Below, one piece after another: positions 1 through 5,313 of a stretch of 5,313 bases of DNA. How positions within the stretch are numbered: position 1 is the first letter of the stretch; every line of letters starts with the position of its first letter. Source of the stretch: Acidobacteria bacterium 37-71-11 (GTDB taxonomy: Bacteria; Acidobacteriota; Thermoanaerobaculia; Thermoanaerobaculales; Thermoanaerobaculaceae). Both the position numbers and the translations under genes were made by a program. The notes beneath the pieces were generated by a model, which was given only the letters and a program-made list of their open reading frames with translations, was not told the DNA's origin and searched no databases. The DNA lies in assembly GCA_002279285.1 (NCBI GenBank), contig NCBR01000182.1:1-5313 (forward strand), read 5' to 3'.

Positions 1-18
1 CAATAACTGCGGCGGGTC

Positions 19-24
19 TATAAT
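19..24 (+). promoter_or_regulatory. Predicted -10 box (TATAAT) of the DUF47 gene
   Basis: A perfect sigma-70-type TATAAT hexamer lies 32 bases before the DUF47 start codon, which is rare by chance in such GC-rich DNA. The usual 17-base spacer would put the -35 element just off the left edge of the window, so it cannot be checked. Transcription would begin near position 31, inside the inverted repeat that follows. This is seen in the sequence, and promoter activity is inferred. Confidence 0.5.
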
Positions 25-27
25 CCG

Positions 28-47
28 CGGGTGCCGCCCGGCACCCG
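28..47 (+). repeat. Perfect 8-bp inverted repeat over the predicted start site of the DUF47 gene
   Basis: The arms CGGGTGCC (28-35) and GGCACCCG (40-47) are perfectly complementary around a four-base GCCC centre. The palindrome begins three bases after the TATAAT box and ends next to the G-run (47-51) that would act as a weak ribosome binding site. It could be a repressor operator over the +1 position. It could also be an RNA hairpin controlling access to the start codon, or a terminator-type stem of a gene to the left. If transcription starts near 31, part of the 5' arm would be missing from the RNA, which favours a DNA-level role. No function is proven. Confidence 0.45.
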
Positions 48-56
48 GGGGTTGCG

Positions 57-680
57 ATGCGCTGGTTCCTGCCCAAGAAGACCGACTTCCTGCGCCTTTT
101 CGACAGCGCCTCCGCCAACATCGTCCGTGGGACGCAGCTCTTCCGCGACATCCTCGACGACCCGACGGACCTGAAGGCAAAGGTCGAAAAGCTGAAGGAA
201 GTGGAGCACGAGGGTGATCGCATCACCCACGAGGCGCTGGCCAAGCTCAACGCAACGTTCATCACACCGTTCGACCGCGAGGACATCCACTCGCTGGCTT
301 CACGCCTGGACGACATCCTCGACTCGACCGACGCCGCGGCGCAGCGCCTCCTGCTGTACAAGATCGAGACCATCCCGCCCCACCTCAAGGCGCTCGCCCG
401 CCTGCTCGTCGCCTCGGCCGAGGAGGTGCACAAGGCGGTCGTCGTCCTCCACGACGGCAAGCGGTACAGCGAGGCGATGACCGCGTGCGTCGAGATCAAC
501 CGCCTCGAGAACGAAGCCGACGTCCTCCACCGCGAGGCGCTCGGTGACCTCTTCGCCAACGCCACGGACGCCATCGAGGTGATCAAGCTCAAGGACCTCT
601 ACGCGTTCCTCGAGGAAGCGACGGACCGCTGCGAGGACGCGGCGAACTCGATCGAGACGATCATCCTCAAGAGCTCGTAG
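57..680 (+). CDS. DUF47 family (PhoU-like) protein, probable phosphate transport accessory protein
   Basis: This 207-residue protein has the usual length and all-helical, charged composition of the DUF47 family (PF01865), cytosolic proteins related to PhoU that are commonly encoded with PiT phosphate permeases and thought to modulate them. The family pattern is visible: EVEHEGD at 48-54, FITPFDREDI at 68-77, DDILDSTD at 85-92, and a C-terminal acidic helix with EEATDRCEDAAN at 186-197. Two similar segments, KLKEVEHEGDRITHE (45-59) and INRLENEADVLHRE (147-160), reflect the internal pseudo-repeat of PhoU-like folds. Their E/D-rich helices bind metal clusters in PhoU homologues. There is no signal peptide or membrane segment. 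The ATG at 57 is chosen because MRWFLPK is a typical DUF47 opening; only a weak G-run (47-51) precedes it. The unusual point is that the gene converges on the PiT gene rather than preceding it in an operon. The family call is firm and the regulatory role is inferred. Confidence 0.93.
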   Translation: MRWFLPKKTDFLRLFDSASANIVRGTQLFRDILDDPTDLKAKVEKLKEVEHEGDRITHEALAKLNATFITPFDREDIHSLASRLDDILDSTDAAAQRLLLYKIETIPPHLKALARLLVASAEEVHKAVVVLHDGKRYSEAMTACVEINRLENEADVLHREALGDLFANATDAIEVIKLKDLYAFLEEATDRCEDAANSIETIILKSS

Positions 681-697
681 GGCGACGTCGCAGGGCA

Positions 698-723
698 GGC
701 CGGCGGTGCCGTTACGGCCGGCC
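698..723. terminator. GC-rich hairpin between convergent DUF47 and PiT genes, possible shared terminator
   Basis: The arms GGCCGGC (698-704) and GCCGGCC (717-723) form a perfect 7-bp stem around a 12-base loop. They lie in the 48-base gap between the two converging stop codons. Neither strand shows a T-run after the stem, so it is not a textbook intrinsic terminator. The position, serving both genes, is the main support. GC-rich DNA yields such stems easily by chance. Confidence 0.35.
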
Positions 724-728
724 CCGGG

Positions 729-1748
<1,020 letters not shown>

Positions 1749-1884
1749 GAGGGGCTTGTCCTCCCGGCTACGTGGGCTTGGTCGAAACGTGCTGCCGAAA
1801 AGGCGTCACGGTGCTGCGAAGTTCCAGCCCTCCGGCTGCAGGCAACGCGAGCGGAGGATGCACGTGCGGGAGTCTAGCACGCAG
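1749..1884. other. 136-base gap between the MgtC/DUF4010 and PiT genes
   Basis: No open reading frame of interest is present. Beyond the ribosome binding site at 1759-1765, the only structures seen are a 5-bp stem CAGCC/GGCTG (1825-1829 with 1834-1838, four-base loop) and a short palindrome GCACGTGC (1860-1867). The stem lacks a T-run and is too weak to call a terminator. I find no convincing -35/-10 pair on the minus strand. A TAGACT hexamer (1871-1876, minus strand) has no matching -35. It remains open whether the PiT gene has its own promoter or is read through from the upstream gene. Confidence 0.3.
1759..1765 (-). promoter_or_regulatory. Ribosome binding site of the PiT gene
   Basis: Read on the minus strand this is GGGAGGA, a close match to the anti-Shine-Dalgarno complement. 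It lies ten bases before the ATG at 1748-1746. The spacing is slightly long but acceptable, and it supports the chosen start. Confidence 0.55.
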
Positions 1885-3168
1885 CTAGTGCGCGAGGACG
1901 AGCAGTGGCAGCAGGCCGGCGAGCGCCAGCGCGGTCAGCCCCGCAAGGCCGCGGATCCCCGTCGGGCGGTCCGAAAACGTGAACGCATAGACCCCTTTGA
2001 TGAGGTTGTTGCTGGCCGTGGCGACGACCACCGCGGCCGCGGCGGCGGCCAGCGGCGCGGCGACGCCGGCGGTCTGGGTCAGACCCATAATGAACGGGTC
2101 CACATCGGTGACGCCCATCAGCGCGGCCAGCGCGAGGACCCCCGGCGTGCCAAACGCCCCGAGGACAAGCTTGGTGATCACCAGCAGCGCCATGAAGACC
2201 CCGGCAAACAGGAACGCGACCCGCAGTTCGAGCGGGTTCCTCGCCTCGTACTCGCGCTCCAGCGCCCCGTGCGCCGGGTCGGGCCGGCGCGACCACAGGA
2301 AACCGCCGAGGATCGCCGCCGCCCCGAGGACGAGGAACGGGACCGCGAGCTGCGCCGCGAGCGCGCGGCTGAAGATCGCGAGCAGGACGACCACCCGCAG
2401 GTACATGGTGCCGGAGGCCAGCAGCATCGCGCCGGCGAACAGGTTCGGCCGGTTCTCGCGCCGCCCCCGCCGCGCCAGCGCGACGGTCATCACGGTCGAG
2501 GAGTAGGCACCCCCGAGCAGCGCGGCAAGCACGATCCCGCCGCGTTTTCTCGTCATCCGCTGGAGGACGTAGCTGCCGTAGGAGATGCTGCTCACCGCCA
2601 CGACCACCAGCCAGGTCTTGAACGGATTGAGCTGAAACGGCCCGAATTCCCGGTTTGGGACCGCCGGCAGGATCACCACCGTCAGGAGCAGGAACTTGGT
2701 GAAGGTGATCACCTCCTCCGAGGGGAGGCGCTCGCTCAACCCCTCGAGGACGGTCTTGAGTTCGAGCAGGAGCATCGAGAGCACGACGACCGTCGCAGCC
2801 ACCCAGTAGTAGCCGTAGAAAACGACGGCGCCGAGCAGGTAGGTGACGAGGCCGGAGATTTCGGTGGTGACACCTGCCTCTTCTGCACTCGCGAGCTTGT
2901 GGAGGTAGGAGACCAGGAGGAACGCACCGACCACCACGAGCCCGAGCGCCACAGCCAGGATCTGGCCGCCCGCCAGGAGCGCCATCGTGTACCCGACGAG
3001 GCCGATCAGAGGAAACGTCCGCACCCCGCCGAAGATGTAGTGCCCGGCATGCGCCTTGCGCCCCTCGCGCTCGAGCCCGAGCAGAAAGGAGAGGAAGAGC
3101 ACGAGCACGATCTTGAGCGCATCCGGGGGTGCGAGCGCCGCAAACTGCCGCAACGACGTCGGGTCCAT
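1885..3168 (-). CDS. MgtC/SapB and DUF4010 domain membrane protein
   Basis: This 427-residue polytopic membrane protein has the two-part architecture of the MgtC/SapB-DUF4010 family. Residues about 20-140 form the MgtC-like part (PF02308), with the hallmark LGLEREGR at 30-37 followed by GGVRTFPLIGLVGY at 47-60. Residues about 180-395 form DUF4010 (PF13194), with NPFKTW at 181-186, GGAYSSTVMTVALAR at 219-233, GVTDVDPF at 352-359 and ATASNNLIKGVYAF at 383-396. Roughly a dozen hydrophobic stretches are visible. No enzymatic residues are recognised and the biochemical function of this fused family is unknown. Stand-alone MgtC proteins act in low-Mg2+ survival and phosphate control in Salmonella, but transferring that role here is inference. 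The ATG at 3168 has no strong Shine-Dalgarno site, and the frame is closed by an upstream stop at 3202-3204, so the start cannot move far. It is divergent from the S1 gene and upstream of PiT on the same strand. Confidence 0.88.
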   Translation of the reverse strand: MDPTSLRQFAALAPPDALKIVLVLFLSFLLGLEREGRKAHAGHYIFGGVRTFPLIGLVGYTMALLAGGQILAVALGLVVVGAFLLVSYLHKLASAEEAGVTTEISGLVTYLLGAVVFYGYYWVAATVVVLSMLLLELKTVLEGLSERLPSEEVITFTKFLLLTVVILPAVPNREFGPFQLNPFKTWLVVVAVSSISYGSYVLQRMTRKRGGIVLAALLGGAYSSTVMTVALARRGRRENRPNLFAGAMLLASGTMYLRVVVLLAIFSRALAAQLAVPFLVLGAAAILGGFLWSRRPDPAHGALEREYEARNPLELRVAFLFAGVFMALLVITKLVLGAFGTPGVLALAALMGVTDVDPFIMGLTQTAGVAAPLAAAAAAVVVATASNNLIKGVYAFTFSDRPTGIRGLAGLTALALAGLLPLLVLAH

Positions 3169-3219
3169 CGAACTCGACGTTACACCCGTCGGGAGAGTCG
3201 CTCAAGTTCAGGATACGCT

Positions 3220-3244
3220 GGGCCGGTTTTGCCCCCGCCGGCCC
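3220..3244. repeat. Inverted repeat in the divergent promoter region
   Basis: The arms GGGCCGG (3220-3226) and CCGGCCC (3238-3244) are perfectly complementary around an 11-base centre that includes a TTTT run. The repeat sits between the divergent MgtC/DUF4010 and S1-like genes, ending 17 bases before the predicted -10 box of the S1-like gene. It thus covers the -35 region of that promoter, a place where a regulator could act. It could equally be a chance stem in GC-rich DNA. Confidence 0.35.
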
Positions 3245-3261
3245 TCCGGATGGAATGGGTG

Positions 3262-3267
3262 TAGAAT
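3262..3267 (+). promoter_or_regulatory. Predicted -10 box (TAGAAT) of the S1-like gene
   Basis: TAGAAT matches the sigma-70 consensus at five of six positions and stands out as AT-rich in GC-rich surroundings, 58 bases before the S1 start codon. No recognisable -35 hexamer exists at the normal distance (3239-3244 is part of a GC-rich inverted repeat arm), so the promoter would be weak alone or depend on an activator. The start of transcription would be near 3274. Confidence 0.4.
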
Positions 3268-3269
3268 GC

Positions 3270-3282
3270 CGGGCTCAGCCCG
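3270..3282 (+). repeat. Short palindrome at the predicted start site of the S1-like gene
   Basis: CGGGC (3270-3274) pairs with GCCCG (3278-3282) around TCA. It begins two bases after the TAGAAT box, mirroring the arrangement seen at the DUF47 promoter. It is short, so chance is likely. Confidence 0.3.
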
Positions 3283-3290
3283 AGAGGCTG

Positions 3291-3311
3291 CGCCTGGAGC
3301 AGGCCCAGGCG
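3291..3311 (+). promoter_or_regulatory. Leader hairpin just before the S1-like gene ribosome binding site
   Basis: CGCCTGG (3291-3297) pairs perfectly with CCAGGCG (3305-3311), leaving a seven-base loop. The stem ends two bases before the Shine-Dalgarno site at 3314-3318 and would be wholly inside the leader RNA if transcription starts near 3274. In E. coli the rpsA leader is folded and S1 represses its own translation through it, so autoregulation is a fair hypothesis here. It is not shown by the sequence. Confidence 0.4.
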
Positions 3312-3313
3312 GC

Positions 3314-3318
3314 GAGGA
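3314..3318 (+). promoter_or_regulatory. Ribosome binding site deciding the start of the S1-like gene
   Basis: GAGGA lies seven bases before the ATG at 3326, ideal spacing. It supports this start over in-frame codons further upstream, which would overlap the divergent MgtC/DUF4010 gene and add a sequence unlike any S1 protein. Confidence 0.65.
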
Positions 3319-3325
3319 TCGGACG

Positions 3326-4750
3326 ATGAGCAACGAGAACAACCAAACCGACACCGACCAGAGCTTCGCTGAGGCCCTGGCCCAATCGTTTCAGCAGGAC
3401 GAGCTCGAGATCGGCCAGCTGGTCACCGGCACGATCATGGCGGTCCACGGCGACATCGCCCTGGTCGCCGTGGGCGGCAAGTCCGAGGCGGTCATGGACC
3501 GCACCGAGCTAGGCGAGCTGAGGCCCGGGGACGGGCTCGACGCGGTGATCATCGCGCTCTCGCCAGAGCTGCGGGTCTCGCACAAGCTCGCCATCGAGCG
3601 GCGGGAGCGCGAAGCCTTGCGCGGCGCGTACGACAACGCCGTGCCAGTCGAGGGCAAGGTCACGGGCCGCAACAAGGGCGGCTACGACGTCTCGATCGCA
3701 GGGCTCCGCGCGTTCTGCCCGATGTCCCAGATCGACCTCGGCTTCCCGCGCAACGTCGACGCCTACCTCGGGAAGACCTTCCTCTTCCGCATCACCGAGC
3801 TGGCGGACGACCTCGCGTCGCTGGTCATCTCCCGCGCCCAGGTCCTCAAGGACGAGCGCGAGGCGGCCGCCGGTGCAGCCTGGTCGCGGATCGCCGTGGG
3901 CGCCGAGATCGAGGGCACGGTCAAGAGCATCCGGGACTTCGGCGTGTTCGTGGACCTCGGCGGCGTCGACGGCATGGTGCATATCTCCGAGCTCTCGCAC
4001 CGGGTCGGCGTCCGTCCCTCGCAGGTCGTCAAGATCGGCGACTCCGTGCGGGCCAAGGTGCTCGAGGCCGACCGCGGCAAGGGGCGCATCGCCCTTTCGA
4101 TGAAGGCGCTCGAACCGGATCCCTGGACCGAGGTGGCGGGCCGCTTTCCCTCCGGCGCGACGTTCGACGGCACGGTGGCGCGCAAGACCGAGTTCGGCGT
4201 GTTCGTCGAGCTGCTCCCCGGCGTGGACGGCCTGATCCACGTCTCGCAGCTGCCGCCCGGGATGAAGTTGGACGACGAGACGCTCGCCCCCGGCGCCCCG
4301 GTGCGCGGCTGGGTGCGCGAACTCGACATGGAGCGCCGGCGCCTGTCGCTGACGCTGCGCGAGGTCGCGACCTCCGACCCGTGGGCCGACGCCGCCGGTC
4401 GTTACCCCGCCGACACGATCGTGGAAGGGCTCGTCGAGCGGACCGCCAACTTCGGCGTGTTCGTCCAGCTCGAGCCTGGCCTCACCGGCCTGATTCCGGC
4501 GTCGGAGACCGACGTTCCCAGGGGCGGCGACCTCGCGGCCCGCTTCGCCGCCGGCAGCCGCATCTCGGCGACGGTCCTCTCCGTCGACCCGGCGCGCAAG
4601 CGCATTTCGCTCTCCGTCAAGAAGGCCAAGGAGGGCAAGGCGGTCAAGGAGTTCCGCCGCTGGAACGAGGAGAAGAAGGTCGAGCGCAAGGCCGAGGTGA
4701 GCGCGTTCGGCGCCGCCCTGATGAAGGCGCTGCAGCAACCGAAGGAGTAG
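3326..4750 (+). CDS. S1 RNA-binding domain protein, ribosomal protein S1-like
   Basis: This 474-residue soluble protein consists of five S1 (OB-fold) RNA-binding domains, at about 28-91, 106-171, 190-260, 277-345 and 363-432, with a basic Lys/Arg-rich tail (433-453). Residues 13-180 run colinear with domains 1-2 of ribosomal protein S1 (SFAEALAQSF, GGKSEA at 50-55, KGGYDVSIAGLRAFCP at 117-132, LVISR at 166-170), the part that in E. coli docks S1 on the 30S subunit. Domains 3-5 each carry the RNA-binding FGVFV strand (205-209, 290-294, 376-380). Linkers before domains 4 and 5 repeat a DPW...AGR(F/Y)P pattern (265-275, 351-361), typical of rpsA. E. coli S1 has six domains and about 557 residues, so this one is shorter. 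It probably aids mRNA binding in translation, but it could be a paralogue acting elsewhere, so rpsA is not assigned. The start is set by GAGGA at 3314-3318. It stands apart functionally from the phosphate genes. Confidence 0.9.
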   Translation: MSNENNQTDTDQSFAEALAQSFQQDELEIGQLVTGTIMAVHGDIALVAVGGKSEAVMDRTELGELRPGDGLDAVIIALSPELRVSHKLAIERREREALRGAYDNAVPVEGKVTGRNKGGYDVSIAGLRAFCPMSQIDLGFPRNVDAYLGKTFLFRITELADDLASLVISRAQVLKDEREAAAGAAWSRIAVGAEIEGTVKSIRDFGVFVDLGGVDGMVHISELSHRVGVRPSQVVKIGDSVRAKVLEADRGKGRIALSMKALEPDPWTEVAGRFPSGATFDGTVARKTEFGVFVELLPGVDGLIHVSQLPPGMKLDDETLAPGAPVRGWVRELDMERRRLSLTLREVATSDPWADAAGRYPADTIVEGLVERTANFGVFVQLEPGLTGLIPASETDVPRGGDLAARFAAGSRISATVLSVDPARKRISLSVKKAKEGKAVKEFRRWNEEKKVERKAEVSAFGAALMKALQQPKE

Positions 4751-4770
4751 CCCCGATCTGCGGTTTCTCC

Positions 4771-4797
4771 CGGAGGCCCCCGCGATGGGGGCCTTCG
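4771..4797. terminator. Strong hairpin between convergent S1-like and histidine kinase genes
   Basis: AGGCCCCC (4774-4781) pairs perfectly with GGGGGCCT (4787-4794) around a five-base loop. The stem extends by a G-T wobble and two more pairs to 4771-4797. It lies 20 bases after the S1 stop codon and 11 bases before the kinase stop codon, so it can serve both strands. There is no T-run on either side, so termination may be inefficient, need Rho, or rely on the stem alone. Its main role may be to protect mRNA 3' ends. Confidence 0.6.
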
Positions 4798-4808
4798 CGC
4801 GTCCGGGC

Positions 4809-5313
4809 TCAGGCCACCGGGCCGGCGGCCGGGAGCACCACCGTCACCGTCGTGCCCGCACCCTCGCGCGAGGCGAGGGTGACGGTCCCTCCGAGCGCGT
4901 GCGCCAGGTGCTTGACGATCGCGAGGCCCAGTCCGTTGCCGCCCGTCCGCTCCGCCTGGCGGCGCACCCGGTAGAAGCGCTGGAACACGAGCGGGATCTC
5001 GGCGGCCGGGATGCCGAGGCCGTCGTCGGCGACCTCGATCCGCACCCCGCGCTCGTCGTTGCCGGTGGTGACCGTCACGCAGCCGCCGGTCCGGTTGTAG
5101 CGGATGCCGTTGTCCACCAGGTTGGCGAGCACCTGCGCGAGCCGCACCGGGTCGGTGCGCACCATTGCAGGCCCGCCGTCTTGCCTCAGAGCCACGCCGG
5201 CCTCGCGGGCGCCGGCGCCCAGCTCGGCGAGCACCTGGCGGACGACCGCAGCCGCGTCGGTCTCGGCGAGGTCGAGCCGGACCTGCCCGGACTCGATCCG
5301 CGCCAGCTCCTCG
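4809..5313 (-). CDS. Sensor histidine kinase, C-terminal part (5' end outside the window)
   Basis: The frame stays open to the right edge, giving 167 C-terminal residues of a two-component sensor kinase. It begins with EELARIESGQ, typical of the end of the DHp dimerisation domain in PhoR/VicK-like kinases, so the phosphorylated His should lie just beyond the window. The HATPase_c domain follows with all ATP-binding boxes: N box NLVDNGIRYN (64-73 of the visible part), G1 box DDGLGIP (96-102), F box VFQRFYRV (109-116) and G2 box GNGLGLAIVKHL (125-136). The N box has Gly where Ala is usual (DNG for DNA), a mild variation. It autophosphorylates and passes phosphate to a response regulator, presumably encoded off the window. 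A GTG at 5234 could be mistaken for a start, but the frame and homology continue upstream. The input signal is unknown; a PhoR role is suggested only by the phosphate genes nearby. It converges on the S1-like gene. Confidence 0.92.
   Translation of the reverse strand, partial: EELARIESGQVRLDLAETDAAAVVRQVLAELGAGAREAGVALRQDGGPAMVRTDPVRLAQVLANLVDNGIRYNRTGGCVTVTTGNDERGVRIEVADDGLGIPAAEIPLVFQRFYRVRRQAERTGGNGLGLAIVKHLAHALGGTVTLASREGAGTTVTVVLPAAGPVA

Noticed and set aside
1788..1820. An imperfect direct repeat (CGTGCTGCCGAA and CGGTGCTGCGAAG) in the gap before the PiT gene
   Set aside because: There are only two short copies, with differences, and no link to a promoter. Chance similarity is the simplest explanation.
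1874..3205. A 443-codon minus-strand frame overlapping the MgtC/DUF4010 gene
   Set aside because: Its Arg/Ala/Gly/Pro-rich composition is low in complexity and lacks family motifs, while the overlapping frame has clear MgtC and DUF4010 motifs and membrane segments.
3200..3205. A minus-strand -35-like TTGAGC with a poor TAACGT at 17 bases, as promoter of the MgtC/DUF4010 gene
   Set aside because: The -10 candidate matches only three of six positions, so I do not list it as a feature.
3219..3232. A sigma-54-like element (TGGGCC, then TTGC)
   Set aside because: The spacing between the GG and GC elements is one base short of the strict sigma-54 requirement, and the first half matches poorly.
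3056..3325. A 90-codon N-terminal extension of the S1-like gene to an upstream ATG
   Set aside because: The extension overlaps the divergent MgtC/DUF4010 gene and the predicted promoter, resembles no S1 protein, and ignores the well-placed GAGGA before the ATG at 3326.
3509..4738. A 409-codon minus-strand frame opposite the S1-like gene
   Set aside because: It mirrors the repeated S1 domains and has a biased composition rich in Arg, His, Asp, Glu, Leu and Gly, with no recognisable fold. It is an antisense shadow.
5232..5234. GTG as the start of the histidine kinase gene
   Set aside because: The same frame continues to the window edge and encodes the conserved end of a DHp domain (EELARIESGQ), so the true start is outside.

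Overview
This is a GC-rich bacterial window with strong third-position G/C bias. It holds four complete protein-coding genes and one gene cut by the right edge. I see no RNA gene, insertion sequence, CRISPR array, prophage feature or recognisable defence system. The lineage cannot be fixed from the sequence. Codon bias, the ribosomal-protein-S1-like protein and the PiT/DUF47 pair would suit a GC-rich Gram-negative-type soil or sediment bacterium, for example a deltaproteobacterial or Acidobacteriota-like lineage. That placement is inference only.

Layout: (1) 57-680 (+) encodes a DUF47/PhoU-like protein. It follows a perfect TATAAT box and a 20-base inverted repeat. (2) 729-1748 (-) encodes a PiT-family inorganic phosphate permease. 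It converges on the DUF47 gene across 48 bases that contain a GC-rich inverted repeat. (3) 1885-3168 (-) encodes an MgtC/SapB-DUF4010 membrane protein. It lies upstream of the permease on the same strand, with a 136-base gap. (4) 3169-3325 is a divergent control region with a TAGAAT box, three inverted repeats and a good Shine-Dalgarno site. (5) 3326-4750 (+) encodes a five-domain S1 RNA-binding protein related to ribosomal protein S1. (6) 4771-4797 is a strong hairpin between convergent genes. (7) 4809-5313 (-) is the C-terminal part of a sensor histidine kinase whose start lies outside the window.

How the parts may fit: the left three genes form a coherent phosphate and divalent-cation neighbourhood. 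PiT carriers move phosphate, in well-studied cases as a neutral metal-phosphate complex. DUF47 proteins are PhoU-like partners commonly encoded beside them. MgtC-domain proteins are linked to Mg2+ and phosphate homeostasis in other bacteria. The unusual point is the arrangement: DUF47 and PiT converge instead of sharing an operon, and the MgtC-domain gene takes the place upstream of the permease. The histidine kinase could be PhoR-like, but its sensor half is missing and this is not shown. The S1-like gene is probably an unrelated housekeeping gene. The window looks mostly ordinary. The best leads are the gene arrangement and the palindromes placed over or near predicted start sites.
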